Assembly (NCBI RefSeq): GCF_002831665.1
Contig: NZ_CP025118.1
Location: 2,480,001 to 2,544,000 of the forward strand
Length of the DNA stretch: 64,000 bases
Reading direction: 5' to 3'
DNA from: Lacinutrix sp. Bg11-31
Lineage (GTDB): Bacteria > Bacteroidota > Bacteroidia > Flavobacteriales > Flavobacteriaceae
The notes under the pieces are model-generated. The model searched no databases. It was not told where the DNA came from and saw only the letters and a list, made by a program, of their open reading frames with translations. The position numbers were made by a program, and so were the translations under genes. Each line of letters begins with the position of its first letter. The first letter of the stretch is position 1. Below, piece after piece: positions 16,392 to 25,708 of the stretch.

Positions 16392-16683
16392 TCGGTGGTT
16401 GATTAATAGCGTAATCTTTATAAAGCAACTTATTAAAAAGGTTGCTTTACCGTTTTAAACTAATTAAAACTAATCTTAGATAAATATAGTTTCTATTCCT
16501 AAAATTAAAACCTGAAAATGTATAATTGGTCTAGCATTTTGTATGCTTGGTTTACATCAATACAAAACAGATTCTAAAAATGAAGAATACAATACTACTT
16601 ACACACCTTTATTTACCACTCACACATAATAGCAATACAAAGTCTTTTATATGTACTATATTTATGTAATAATCTTCTTAAAT

Positions 16684-17418
16684 ATGCTTAAAGCTGTAAT
16701 TGTTGACGATGAACCAAAGGCTATACAAGGCCTAAGTTGGGAACTTACTAATTTTAGTGATGAAATAGAAATTGTAAAAACGTTTTCTATACCAGAAGAT
16801 GCACTAGACTATTTAAGCAAGAATACTCCAGACTGTTTATTTCTAGACATACAAATGCCTACAATGGATGGTTTTCAGTTTTTAGAACAACTCAACCAAA
16901 AAGATATTGCTGTTATTATTACAACTGCTTATGACGAGTATGCTATTAAAGCGCTAAAAAACGAAGCATTAGATTATTTGCTTAAACCTGTAGATTCAGA
17001 CGATTTAAAATTAACCATTTCTAAAATTAAAAAATTTAGGTCTCGTATTATAAATTCTGATAAGATAGAAGACATACTAATAAATTTTACAAACACTAAA
17101 AACAAAAAGAAGATTACCATTAATACAGATGGTAAATTATTATTCTTAAATATTGAGGATATTATTTTTGTAGAGTCTGATGGTAATTACAGTACTATAT
17201 TTTTAAACGATGGACAAAAGGTATTAGTAACAAAAAAACTAAAAGAAGTAAATGCTTTATTACCTAAAGGCGATTTTTTTAGGATTCATAATTCATATGT
17301 AATAAACCTTTTAAAAATTAAAGAATTCTTAAAAACCGATGGTTATGTTATTATGGAATCTAATCACAAAATACCAGTTGCACGACAAAGAAAATCGGAC
17401 TTCCTGGAAAAACTATAA
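16684..17418 (+). CDS. LytTR-family response regulator transcription factor
   Basis: 244 residues from MLKAVIVDDEPKA; eleven hydrophobic codons upstream (from 16651) are not part of the receiver fold. Receiver domain, residues 1 to about 120: acidic VDDE, phospho-acceptor Asp in CLFLDIQMPTMDGF, Thr in ITTAYDE and Lys in LLKPVDS. LytTR DNA-binding domain, about 150-244: LLFLNIEDIIFVESDGNYS and FFRIHNSYVINL. It precedes its cognate-type kinase with a 2-bp gap. Proteins of this kind bind paired direct repeats upstream of targets; the targets here are unknown. Confidence 0.93.
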   Translation: MLKAVIVDDEPKAIQGLSWELTNFSDEIEIVKTFSIPEDALDYLSKNTPDCLFLDIQMPTMDGFQFLEQLNQKDIAVIITTAYDEYAIKALKNEALDYLLKPVDSDDLKLTISKIKKFRSRIINSDKIEDILINFTNTKNKKKITINTDGKLLFLNIEDIIFVESDGNYSTIFLNDGQKVLVTKKLKEVNALLPKGDFFRIHNSYVINLLKIKEFLKTDGYVIMESNHKIPVARQRKSDFLEKL

Positions 17419-17420
17419 TA

Positions 17421-19388
17421 ATGACATTAAAAATCATCTTGTATAAAAACCACTGCTTAACATTACTCTTATTGTTATGTACTATTACCCTAGTTCAAGC
17501 TCAAAAAAACAGACAAGATTTTAATGTATTTGCAGATAGTATTATAAAAGTAAACCATAAAAATTATAGCGATTTAGAATACGTAATTTATAAAAACAAG
17601 TACGACACTCTAAAAATGCGTGTATTATTAAACAAAAGTAAGGATGCAAATTATCCTCAAGGACAAAGTTTTGCTAATATTATGCTAGGTAATCAATACC
17701 GAAATAAATCTTTATTTAATAAGTCGAGAACATTTTTAAATAATGCATTACAAATATCTAAAGACCATAATTTATTAGAATTTAAGATTGTTAGCCTTAA
17801 CATGCTTGGTGTAATAGATAGAAGACAAGACAATGTGCGCTCAGCCTTAGATTACCATCAAGAAGCTTTAGCAATTGCAGAAGCACAACCAGTAAAAACA
17901 AAAAGCCTTCAAAAAAGTATTGCAGTAAGCCATAATAGTATGGGTAATATTTACCTAAGTATTAGGCAATATGATCAAGCATTAGAAGAGTTTAACAAAT
18001 CTCTCGCAATAGAAATTGCAGCAAAGAACGAACTAGGTCTAGCTATAAACTATCATAATATTGGTGCTGTTTACGAAGCACACGACAAACTTGAAGATGC
18101 ATTAGCAAGCTATTTTAAATCTTTAGAATATAATGAGCATATCGATTCCGACATCGGCAGAGTAATCTGTAAAAACAGTATTGGCGCTATTTATGTTAAG
18201 CAAAACAAACCTGAAGCTGCTCTAGAAATAATTGAACCAACAATAGCTTTAGCAGAAAAAAAAGGTGATAAATTTTATATTGCATCTGCTTACATAACAC
18301 TTGGCTGGGCACAAAGCCAATTAGGCAAGACTACTTTAGCTAAACAAAATTTAGAGAAAGGGTTAGAAATGGCAGAAAACTATAATTTAATGTCCTCTGT
18401 TGCAAGCGCAAATAAGCAACTTTCTTTGTTAAATGAAAAATTAGGAAATCCTTCATTAGCCTTAAAACAATACAAAACAGCAGTAGAAGTTGAACAAAGC
18501 ATAATAAATAAAGAGAATGCGCAATATATAAATAGCGTAAGGTTTGAATATGAAACCGAAAAGAAAAATACTCAAATAAAATTTTTGGCAAAACAGAATG
18601 AAGTAGCAAATTTAAAATTGGACGAAAACCGAAAAACTGCTATTGCCACTATTATTGCATTATTTCTCTTAGTTGCTGGATTATTCTTTTTTAATAGACA
18701 TAAACGAGTTAAAAACGAAAAGAAAATTTTAACCTTAGAGCAAGACATGTTGCGCAGCCAAATGAATCCTCATTTTATTTTTAACTCGCTTAACTCCATT
18801 AAACTTTATATTATTAACAACGAAAAAGAGAATGCGGTTTACTACCTCAACAAATTTTCTAAATTAATTCGTAAAATTTTAATTGCTTCAACTGAAAAAG
18901 AAATTTCTTTAGCCGAAGAATTAGAGACTATGGATTTATATATGAATATTGAAAATATTCGTTTTTCTAATGAAATAAGCTACAGTCATTCTGTAGATAA
19001 TGGTATTGATATTGGTAGCGTTAAAATTCCTTCATTGGTGCTTCAACCGTTTTTAGAGAATGCTTTATGGCATGGTTTATCTTCTAAAAAAGAAGACAAG
19101 ACAATGACAATTCATGTTTCTAAAAAAACTTCAGACTTTGTAATCATATGTATTACAGATAATGGTATAGGGAGAAAAGCTTCCGCAAAAATTAAAGAAA
19201 AAAAATTATTAAAAAGAAAATCTGTAGGTATTGATTTAACCAAGCAACGTTTGGAGCATTTTTCTAAAAATTACACCAATTCCTATAAATTAAATATAGA
19301 AGACCTATATAATAACGGAAAACCAATTGGTACTAAAGTTATTATAGAAATCCCTATTAAAGAAACACATGGTTTAAAAACAGCTTAA
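17421..19388 (+). CDS. TPR-containing LytS-type sensor histidine kinase
   Basis: 655 residues. Signal peptide to about residue 27 (TLVQAQ), then a periplasmic array of tetratricopeptide repeats (for example YLSIRQYDQALEEFNKSL, YEAHDKLEDALASYFKSL), one membrane helix near 405-422 (TAIATIIALFLLVAGLFFF), a short coiled coil and a His_kinase domain with NPHFIFNSLNSIKLYI, where the His is the phosphorylation site. The ATPase region has LQPFLENALWHGL and ITDNGIGRKAS. Periplasmic TPRs suggest sensing a protein or peptide. Two-component partner of the regulator just upstream. Confidence 0.93.
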   Translation: MTLKIILYKNHCLTLLLLLCTITLVQAQKNRQDFNVFADSIIKVNHKNYSDLEYVIYKNKYDTLKMRVLLNKSKDANYPQGQSFANIMLGNQYRNKSLFNKSRTFLNNALQISKDHNLLEFKIVSLNMLGVIDRRQDNVRSALDYHQEALAIAEAQPVKTKSLQKSIAVSHNSMGNIYLSIRQYDQALEEFNKSLAIEIAAKNELGLAINYHNIGAVYEAHDKLEDALASYFKSLEYNEHIDSDIGRVICKNSIGAIYVKQNKPEAALEIIEPTIALAEKKGDKFYIASAYITLGWAQSQLGKTTLAKQNLEKGLEMAENYNLMSSVASANKQLSLLNEKLGNPSLALKQYKTAVEVEQSIINKENAQYINSVRFEYETEKKNTQIKFLAKQNEVANLKLDENRKTAIATIIALFLLVAGLFFFNRHKRVKNEKKILTLEQDMLRSQMNPHFIFNSLNSIKLYIINNEKENAVYYLNKFSKLIRKILIASTEKEISLAEELETMDLYMNIENIRFSNEISYSHSVDNGIDIGSVKIPSLVLQPFLENALWHGLSSKKEDKTMTIHVSKKTSDFVIICITDNGIGRKASAKIKEKKLLKRKSVGIDLTKQRLEHFSKNYTNSYKLNIEDLYNNGKPIGTKVIIEIPIKETHGLKTA

Positions 19389-19391
19389 TAG

Positions 19392-19958
19392 CTATTTCAT
19401 TGTTGCAGCAACTTTTTCTAATTCGGTATACCAATCTTCGCCAAATTTCCTAATCAATGCTTCTTTTACAAACTTATAAACAGGCACTTGAAGCTCTTTG
19501 CCTAAGCTACAAGCATCGTCGCAAATTTCCCATTTATCATAATTCACAGCAGAAAACTCTGTATAATCCTTTATTCTAATAGGATATAAGTGACAAGACA
19601 CAGGTTTTTTCCATGTTATCTCACCTTGATTATAAGCTTCTTCGATAGCGCATAATGCAGTTTTTCTTTCATCAAAAATAACATAAGCACAATCTGCCCC
19701 ATTAATTAGAGGCGTTTCTAACTCATCGAAATCTGCTATTATAGAAGTGCCTTGTGCTTCGATAGCATCAATTCCTTCTTGTCTTAAAAACGGTTTTACT
19801 TTTGGATAAATGTCTTTAAGAATTTGCGCTTCTTCTATTGTTAATGGTGCACCAGCATCTCCATCAATACAACATGCACCTTTACATGCAGAAAGATTGC
19901 ACACAAAATCGTTTTCTATAATAGACTCTGAAACTATTGTTTTTCCTAATTGAAACAT
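19392..19958 (-). CDS. DUF3109 family cysteine-cluster protein
   Basis: 188 residues. The N-terminal part has CNLSACKGACCIDGDAGAPL and later SCHLYPIRI and CDDACSLG: eight or so cysteines in the pattern of the DUF3109/YkgJ-like families, probably binding zinc or an iron-sulphur cluster. No signal peptide. Function is unknown for the family. The gene converges on the histidine kinase with a 3-bp gap, so the two transcripts probably overlap at their ends. Confidence 0.85.
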   Translation of the reverse strand: MFQLGKTIVSESIIENDFVCNLSACKGACCIDGDAGAPLTIEEAQILKDIYPKVKPFLRQEGIDAIEAQGTSIIADFDELETPLINGADCAYVIFDERKTALCAIEEAYNQGEITWKKPVSCHLYPIRIKDYTEFSAVNYDKWEICDDACSLGKELQVPVYKFVKEALIRKFGEDWYTELEKVAATMK

Positions 19959-20053
19959 ACTTATTTTTAATCTCTAATAAAGTACAAAGATAGCGCGAAA
20001 TTCTTCAAGTAGAAGATAATAAACTTCAACTAAAATTTAACATTAAATTAATA

Positions 20054-20083
20054 TTGAAAATCTGTTATTAAGGAGTACTTTTG
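20054..20083 (+). promoter_or_regulatory. Bacteroidetes-type promoter of marC
   Basis: TTG (20054-20056), a 19-bp spacer, then TACTTTTG (20076-20083): both parts of the -33/-7 consensus. The start codon is at 20107. TAACATT (20038) and TAATATT (20049), 11 bp apart, overlap its upstream edge and weakly resemble the Pho-box-like units near 5 kb. Confidence 0.6.
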
Positions 20084-20106
20084 CCGAAAATTTAAGAAAC
20101 TGAGTT

Positions 20107-20688
20107 ATGAATTTCGATTTTAAAGAAATATTTACAGTATTTATGGTACTGTTTGCCGTAATAGATATTGTAGGTAACATTCCAATTATCATAGACTTAC
20201 GCAAAAAAGCTGGACACATACAAAGTGAAAAGGCTTCAATTATTGCTGGAGTAATATTAATTGCTTTTCTGTTTTTAGGAAAAAGTATATTAAACCTTAT
20301 TGGTATAGATGTAAGTTCTTTTGCTGTGGCAGGATCTTTTATTTTATTTTTTATTGCCCTAGAAATGATTTTAGGCATTACACTATATAAGGAAGAAGAC
20401 ACTAACCCAATGACTGCTTCTGTTTTTCCATTAGCTTTTCCATTAATTGCAGGTCCTGGAAGTTTAACTACACTACTATCGCTTAGAGCAGAATACGAAA
20501 TAAGCAACATTATTGTTGCCGTATTAATGAATGTTATTTTAATATATATCGTGCTAAAAACATCAAGTAGAATTGAACGCTTTATAGGACAGAATGGAAT
20601 AAGTATTATTAGAAAAGTATTTGGTGTTATACTATTAGCTATCTCAATTAAATTATTTGCTCATAACGTTAAAATTCTTTTTGCTTAA
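20107..20688 (+). CDS. MarC family integral membrane protein
   Basis: 193 residues with six predicted membrane helices. It has the family landmarks FAVIDIVGNIPIIIDL near the N-terminus and FPLAFPLIAGPGSLTTLLSL in the middle, a repeat-like Pro-Gly segment. MarC/YchE-type proteins (UPF0056) were once linked to multiple antibiotic resistance, but the transport role is not settled; an archaeal relative transports amino acids. It is followed after 97 bp by a small membrane protein and an oxidoreductase on the same strand. Confidence 0.88.
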   Translation: MNFDFKEIFTVFMVLFAVIDIVGNIPIIIDLRKKAGHIQSEKASIIAGVILIAFLFLGKSILNLIGIDVSSFAVAGSFILFFIALEMILGITLYKEEDTNPMTASVFPLAFPLIAGPGSLTTLLSLRAEYEISNIIVAVLMNVILIYIVLKTSSRIERFIGQNGISIIRKVFGVILLAISIKLFAHNVKILFA

Positions 20689-20785
20689 CTTTACAATATG
20701 AAACGAGCTTGTTAAAAACGTTATTATCTATCGGAATTAATAATAACAAACAGCATGTGACAATTGAAAATAAATATATAGACAC

Positions 20786-20983
20786 ATGAAAACACTCACA
20801 CTTGTACTTAATATTATCGCTGTTGTATTAATAATTTACAACGCAACAAAACTAAATTTTCAAGAATTTTTTCAAGGAGAAAGCATGATTGCCGCAATTA
20901 CTATACTAGCTTCACTTTGTGCTATCTTACTACTTCAGGTTTTAAGAGTTTCTAAAAAGATAGAAGAAAAAAGCAAAGGCTAA
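20786..20983 (+). CDS. small two-helix membrane protein, unknown function
   Basis: 65 residues with two hydrophobic segments (LTLVLNIIAVVLIIYNATKL and MIAAITILASLCAILLLQVL) and a charged C-terminal tail (SKKIEEKSKG). Its stop codon overlaps the next gene's start (TAATG), so translation of the two is probably coupled. Such small proteins are common ahead of this oxidoreductase in related genomes as far as I recall, but no function is known to me. Confidence 0.75.
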   Translation: MKTLTLVLNIIAVVLIIYNATKLNFQEFFQGESMIAAITILASLCAILLLQVLRVSKKIEEKSKG

Positions 20984-21591
20984 TGTTAGACACTATAATT
21001 ATTGGTGGTGGAGCAGCTGGCTTATCTTGTGCTTTGGTTTTAGGCTCTGGATTAAAAAAGCCATTTGCCGAAGATAAAAAAGTAGCCATAATTATACACC
21101 AAAAAACGTCTCACTTACAAAATGCTTTATTTAATAATGTACTAGGCTTAAAACCAGGTACTTTAGGTAAAGATATTTTAATCGATGGCATACAACAATT
21201 AACAGACTTGTATCCTGAGGTTTTTCAAATTGAAAATGAAAAAGTAAATAAAATTTCTAAAGTAGCTGAAGGTTTTTTAGTCACTACAAATAAAAAAACA
21301 TACAATACTAAACGTGTGGTTATTGCAGTTGGTTACACCAATTTATTAAACATCGAAGGTTTAGAAAGCTATACAAAACCACATCCAAGAGCTGCTATCG
21401 AAAAAGATAGAATCTGGCTTGAAAACACAAATCATTTAATTGAAGAAAACTTATATGTCGCAGGAACTTTAGCAGGATGGCGTAGCCAATTTGCAATAGC
21501 TTCTGGAAGTGGAGCCCATGTTGCTACAGATATTTTAACACTTTGGAATAATGGAAAACAGACAAAGGTTCACGATAAAACTAGTCTGTAA
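20983..21591 (+). CDS. short FAD/NAD(P)-dependent oxidoreductase, thioredoxin-reductase-like
   Basis: 202 residues, much shorter than thioredoxin reductase (about 310). The N-terminal Rossmann motif is TIIIGGGAAGLSCALVLGSG, the FAD-binding ATG-like segment is RVVIAVGYTN, and the C-terminal LYVAGTLAGWRSQFAIASGSG corresponds to the second FAD-binding motif. The NAD(P) domain and the CxxC redox pair of thioredoxin reductase are absent, so it does not reduce thioredoxin. Start overlaps the upstream stop; the end overlaps the convergent S41 peptidase gene by 11 bp. Confidence 0.8.
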   Translation: MLDTIIIGGGAAGLSCALVLGSGLKKPFAEDKKVAIIIHQKTSHLQNALFNNVLGLKPGTLGKDILIDGIQQLTDLYPEVFQIENEKVNKISKVAEGFLVTTNKKTYNTKRVVIAVGYTNLLNIEGLESYTKPHPRAAIEKDRIWLENTNHLIEENLYVAGTLAGWRSQFAIASGSGAHVATDILTLWNNGKQTKVHDKTSL

Positions 21592-23182
21592 ATTCTTTAT
21601 TTAAACTTAAGTTTATAACTTCATTAATCATGTTATCTCTTTGGTTTAAGACTTCTTCATAAGTGCCATTTCCAAAAAGCTGATCTGCAAGTGCTGCTTT
21701 TAAATATTGCTTCATCTCTTCTTTATAAGCAACAAAAACAATATTAGTTTTTCGTCTTCCATTTAAATAATCTTGAAAATCCTGAACCACTTGATCTGTA
21801 ATTTCAAAATTAATTAAAAAGTCTTCTTTAGCAATTTCTTCAAAAGCAGTTCTGTCTTTTTCCAATTGCTCGAAAGCAAAGTTATTTATATAACCACGTC
21901 GTTGTAAAAAAGTTATGGTTTCGTTTTGCATGCCTTCGTCTAAAGGCACAAAAACATCTGGAATTATTCCGCCACCACCATAAACAATTTTACCTTTTGG
22001 AGTTGTGAATTTTAAAGAATCTGCAATTTCAATTTTTTCTGGATCAAGTAACTCTCCACTATCTATTCTAGAATAATAATCGTCGAAATAGTCTCTATTC
22101 CCTTTTTCGTAAGCACGTTGTATAGAACGACCAGTTGGTGTGTAATATCTAGAAACGGTTAATCTTACAGCACTTCCATCTCCCAACTGCATTTCGCGTT
22201 GCACTAAACCTTTACCGTAAGAACGACGACCAACAATAGTCCCTTTATCATTATCCTGTAAAGCGCCTGCTACAATTTCGCTGGCTGAAGCAGAATTTTC
22301 GTCTATTAAAACATAAACATGACCATTTTCAAAAGATCCTTTACGTGTGGCAAAACTTTTTTCAATTTTACCTCTTTTGTTTTTAGTAAACAATATAAGT
22401 TTATCATCTTCTAAAAATTCGTCTACAATTTTTTCTGCTATTCCTAAAAAACCACCAGGATTCTCTCTTAAATCTAAAGCAATTTCTGTAGCTCCAGCTT
22501 TTTCAAGTTTGGTTAATGCTTTTTTAAATTCTTTATAAGTAGATTCTGCAAAACGGTTAATTTTTATATAGCCTAGAGTTTCTGTTAACATATAAGCAGC
22601 GTCAACACTAACAATTGGAATATTACCTCTAGTTATTTTGAATTTTAACGGCTTAGCCTCTCCTTTTCTAACAACTTCTAAAGTAACATCTGTGTTTTTT
22701 TCACCCTTGAGCTTTTTAACCAAATCACCATTTGTTAAATCTCTTCCAAATAACGAATCGCCATCAGCCGTAATTATTCTATCTCCACCTTTTAAACCAG
22801 CACGTTCACTAGGTCCATTCTCTATAGTTCTAATTACGGTAATAGTATCTTTATGTGTATAAAAGCTAATCCCAATACCAACAAAATCGCCTTTCATGTT
22901 CTCGGTAACGCTTTGCATATCTTCTTTAGGTATGTAAACAGAATGCGGATCGAGGTTTTCTAGAATACCATTAACTGTAACGTCTACTATACTATCCGTA
23001 TTTACATCTTCAACATAATCATGATCTATATAATCTATAAGTCTGTTAAGTTTGTCTTTTTTACTATTTGAGGTAAATAAACTATCAGATTTATCATTAA
23101 AATCCAAAGAGCCACCAATAAAAATACCAGCCGCAATTGCAGCCCCTAAAAGTAACGGTAGGTATTTTCTTTTTAATTTCAT
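21581..23182 (-). CDS. S41-family C-terminal processing peptidase (CtpA/Prc type)
   Basis: 533 residues. A membrane anchor or signal at 1-25 (LPLLLGAAIAAGIFIGGSL), a PDZ domain with GIGISFYTHKDTITVIRTIENGPSERAGL, then the protease domain with the catalytic Ser in DENSASASEIVAGAL and the Lys in GRRSYGKGLVQ. It should cut envelope proteins at their C-terminal ends in the periplasm. Length and domain order fit the bacterial CtpA family; the C-terminal about 100 residues are an extra helical region common in Bacteroidetes. Upstream on the same strand lies dCMP deaminase (16-bp gap). Confidence 0.92.
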   Translation of the reverse strand: MKLKRKYLPLLLGAAIAAGIFIGGSLDFNDKSDSLFTSNSKKDKLNRLIDYIDHDYVEDVNTDSIVDVTVNGILENLDPHSVYIPKEDMQSVTENMKGDFVGIGISFYTHKDTITVIRTIENGPSERAGLKGGDRIITADGDSLFGRDLTNGDLVKKLKGEKNTDVTLEVVRKGEAKPLKFKITRGNIPIVSVDAAYMLTETLGYIKINRFAESTYKEFKKALTKLEKAGATEIALDLRENPGGFLGIAEKIVDEFLEDDKLILFTKNKRGKIEKSFATRKGSFENGHVYVLIDENSASASEIVAGALQDNDKGTIVGRRSYGKGLVQREMQLGDGSAVRLTVSRYYTPTGRSIQRAYEKGNRDYFDDYYSRIDSGELLDPEKIEIADSLKFTTPKGKIVYGGGGIIPDVFVPLDEGMQNETITFLQRRGYINNFAFEQLEKDRTAFEEIAKEDFLINFEITDQVVQDFQDYLNGRRKTNIVFVAYKEEMKQYLKAALADQLFGNGTYEEVLNQRDNMINEVINLSLNKEFTD

Positions 23183-23198
23183 TTATATTAAACTTTTT

Positions 23199-23630
23199 TT
23201 AAGCTGTTAACTCTTCAATTTTAACAATTTCGATGCCTGCTTTTTCTAAAAACATCAAACCAGAATCGTCTTTATATCCATCTTTATAAACCACACGAAC
23301 TATACCTGCTTGATGTATTAACTTACTGCATTCTTTACAAGGTGATAATGTTATATATAAAGTTGCGCCTTTACAAGATTGTGTTGATGATGCTACTTTT
23401 AAAATAGCGTTAGCTTCTGCGTGTAAAACGTACCATTTTGTATAACCTTCGTCGTCTTCGCAATAGTTCTCGAAACCCGTTGGAGTACCATTAAAACCGT
23501 CGCTAATAATCATGCGTCCTTTTACAATTAATGCACCAACTTGCTTACGTTCGCAATGCGATAATTTGCCCCATTCTTTTGCGATCCTTAAATAAGCTTT
23601 ATCGTATTTGTTTTGTTTAATTTTTGACAT
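23199..23630 (-). CDS. deoxycytidylate (dCMP) deaminase family protein
   Basis: 143 residues from MSKIKQNKYDKAYLRIAKEW; the frame is open to 23684 but the extra 18 residues have no family counterpart. Zinc site: His and catalytic Glu in LHAEANAILKV, and two Cys in SPCKECSKLIHQAGI. The enzyme converts dCMP to dUMP for thymidylate synthesis. In Bacteroidetes it is commonly placed next to the CtpA-type peptidase, as here, although no functional link is known. Confidence 0.9.
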   Translation of the reverse strand: MSKIKQNKYDKAYLRIAKEWGKLSHCERKQVGALIVKGRMIISDGFNGTPTGFENYCEDDEGYTKWYVLHAEANAILKVASSTQSCKGATLYITLSPCKECSKLIHQAGIVRVVYKDGYKDDSGLMFLEKAGIEIVKIEELTA

Positions 23631-23815
23631 ATTTACTATTAAGTCTTTCTGATTTTTTTTAATACTGAAATACCCGAAGTTCATTCAGTTTAATATCAAA
23701 TATAGAAAATTCATTGCGCATACTACACTACTAACAACGAATATAGCGTGTTAGTATTTTAATTACAATTCAATTAATGAAGATTTATGAAGATTTATGA
23801 AAACTTTATCGTATG

Positions 23816-24406
23816 CTATTTTAATAAAGGGCTCTTTATTAACATAGGAATAACCAAACCTACTACTATTGCAGATACAACCATGATCCAATCTCGTTTA
23901 GTAAACCTAAAAACAGTTTGCGTAATATATCCCAAAAACAGAATAATAAATACAATTATTACCTGAGCTATTTCTATACCTAAAGCAAATTCAAGAAGTG
24001 TTAAAAGCTTATTACTCTCTCCTCCTACTAACAGCTTAAATTCTCTAGCAAAACCTAAACCGTGCACTAAACCAAAAAACAATGTTGAGATAAAAAGCAC
24101 ACCTATTTTCTCTTTCTGCGCTCCTTTTCCAGAGGTAAACACATTAAAAAGTGCAACAATTAAAATAGTAACAGGAATTAAAAACTCTACAAGATCCCCA
24201 GAAACCTTGACTGCTCCATATGTAGAAAGTATAAGTGATAAAGTATGCCCAACGGTAAAAATAGTTACTAGCATAAAAACACGTTTCCAATCTTTAAATA
24301 AATAAGGAACTGTTAAAACTATTAAAAATAAAACGTGATCGTAAGCATTAATATCTAGTACGTGATTAATACCATACTGTATGTTAAACCATAACTCTTG
24401 TAGCAT
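23816..24406 (-). CDS. HupE/UreJ-family membrane protein
   Basis: 196 residues from MLQELWFNIQYG; an upstream Met at 24460 would add 18 residues overlapping the tRNA terminator. Six to seven membrane helices, with HVLDINAYDHVLFLIVLTVP, TVGHTLSLILS and FFGLVHGLGFA, the conserved His-rich signature of HupE/UreJ proteins. Relatives carry nickel or cobalt, but no hydrogenase or urease genes are in this window, and the Bacteroidetes branch is uncharacterised. Confidence 0.82.
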   Translation of the reverse strand: MLQELWFNIQYGINHVLDINAYDHVLFLIVLTVPYLFKDWKRVFMLVTIFTVGHTLSLILSTYGAVKVSGDLVEFLIPVTILIVALFNVFTSGKGAQKEKIGVLFISTLFFGLVHGLGFAREFKLLVGGESNKLLTLLEFALGIEIAQVIIVFIILFLGYITQTVFRFTKRDWIMVVSAIVVGLVIPMLIKSPLLK

Positions 24407-24445
24407 TGTAGATAATATTTTGGGTGATGTAAATATATAATAAAA

Positions 24446-24483
24446 AGAGAAAAGCATCAACTATAAAGTTAATGCTTTTTTTA
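24446..24483 (-). terminator. terminator of the tRNA-Leu transcript
   Basis: Stem AAGCATTAACTT / AGTTGATGCTT with one mismatch, read on the minus strand just after the tRNA; T-rich on both sides. Confidence 0.75.
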
Positions 24484-24486
24484 TTG

Positions 24487-24568
24487 TACTCAAAGTGGGA
24501 ATCGAACCCACACTTCCGAAGAAATTGGATTTTGAATCCAACGCGTCTACCAATTCCGCCATTTGAGC
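24487..24568 (-). tRNA. tRNA-Leu (anticodon CAA)
   Basis: Minus-strand 82-nt cloverleaf starting GCTCAAATGGCGGAATTGG. D-loop GGTAGACGC; anticodon arm GGATT-CAA-AATCC giving CAA (decodes UUG); long variable arm typical of tRNA-Leu; T-arm GTGGGTTCGATTCCCAC; acceptor 3' strand TTTGAGT with discriminator A. The CCA end is not encoded. UUG is a minor Leu codon here, where UUA dominates. Confidence 0.96.
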
Positions 24569-24654
24569 AATTACTGGAATACAAAAATATATCTTTTTTT
24601 GCGTAAATACCTTAAAAATAGTAGTGATTATGCTTCATAGATGAAAAAAAGTTA

Positions 24655-24662
24655 TAAATTTG
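24655..24662 (+). promoter_or_regulatory. -7 promoter element upstream of prs
   Basis: TAAATTTG, a full match to TAnnTTTG, 52 bp before the prs start. The leader carries a GTAGTG / CACTAC inverted pair (about 24681-24698). No clear TTG lies at the -33 position. Confidence 0.45.
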
Positions 24663-24714
24663 CACCTCATTAAAAATAACGTAGTGTTTTCCACTACTTT
24701 AAAACATTTTTACG

Positions 24715-25656
24715 ATGCCAAATACTAAGCCAGACGCAAAAATTTTTTCAATAACGCAAAGTAAAGCTTTAGCCGAGAAAATTGCTGCAGCTTACGGAGT
24801 GCGATTAGGTAACGTAATTACATCGACTTATAGTGACGGTGAATTCCAGCCATCTTACGAAGAGTCTATTCGTGGTACAAGAATTTTTATAATTGGATCT
24901 ACAAATCCAAGTTCTGAAAATTTAATGGAAATGTTATTAATGATTGATGCTGCAAAGCGTGCTTCTGCAAGACATATTACAGCAGTTTTACCATACTTTG
25001 GTTGGGCAAGACAAGATAGAAAAGACAAACCAAGAGTGCCAATTGCAGCAAAATTAGTTGCGAAAATGCTAGAAGTAGCAGGAGCTACTCGAATAATTAC
25101 CATGGATTTACATGCAGATCAAATCCAAGGGTTCTTTGAAAAACCAGTAGATCATTTATTTGCATCCACTGTATTTTTACCTTATCTAAAGGAGTTAAAT
25201 TTAGATAATTTAATGATTGCTTCTCCAGATATGGGTGGAAGCAAAAGAGCTTATGCCTATTCTAAAGCATTAGAAAGCGATGTAGTAATATGTTATAAAC
25301 AACGCGCCAAAGCTAATGTGATTTCTCACATGGAATTAATTGGTGACGTAACAGGTAAAAACGTAGTTTTAGTAGACGACATGGTTGACACTGCTGGAAC
25401 ATTAACAAAAGCGGCCGATTTAATGATGGAACGCGGTGCACTAAGCGTAAGAGCAATATGTACACATCCAATATTATCTGGCAGTGCTTACGAAAGAATA
25501 GAAAATTCTAAATTAGAGGAATTAATTGTAACAGATTCTATTCCGCTAAAACAAGAAAGTAAAAAAATTAAAGTTATAAGTTGTGCAAATTTATTTGCAG
25601 AAGTAATGCATAATGTACATTTCAATAAATCTATAAGCTCTAAATTTTTAATGTAA
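24715..25656 (+). CDS. prs: ribose-phosphate pyrophosphokinase
   Basis: 313 residues, full length. Makes PRPP from ribose-5-phosphate and ATP for nucleotide, His and Trp synthesis. Visible: ATP-site region YFGWARQDRKDKPRVPIAAK, the divalent metal/PRPP signature ITMDLHADQIQGFF, and the PRPP loop VVLVDDMVDTAGTLTKAADL. It heads the prs-rplY-pth run, a very common order in Bacteroidetes, with 52 bp to rplY. Confidence 0.97.
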   Translation: MPNTKPDAKIFSITQSKALAEKIAAAYGVRLGNVITSTYSDGEFQPSYEESIRGTRIFIIGSTNPSSENLMEMLLMIDAAKRASARHITAVLPYFGWARQDRKDKPRVPIAAKLVAKMLEVAGATRIITMDLHADQIQGFFEKPVDHLFASTVFLPYLKELNLDNLMIASPDMGGSKRAYAYSKALESDVVICYKQRAKANVISHMELIGDVTGKNVVLVDDMVDTAGTLTKAADLMMERGALSVRAICTHPILSGSAYERIENSKLEELIVTDSIPLKQESKKIKVISCANLFAEVMHNVHFNKSISSKFLM

Positions 25657-25708
25657 CCCTTTAGGTTATCCAAATAAATATATTAATAATTAAATTTAAA
25701 TAACAAAA

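Noticed and set aside
16181..16402. 73-codon open frame with a TTG start
   Set aside because: Low-complexity Lys/Asn/Ile translation, no signal or fold, runs through poly-A and into the terminator stem.
16021..16456. AAAACGGTAAAG and its inverse complement 400 bp apart
   Set aside because: Twelve bases in AT-rich DNA without other shared flanks; could be chance and explains nothing nearby.
24360..24480. Longer start of the HupE-like gene (Met at 24460)
   Set aside because: It would begin inside the tRNA terminator; the Met at 24406 fits the first membrane helix.
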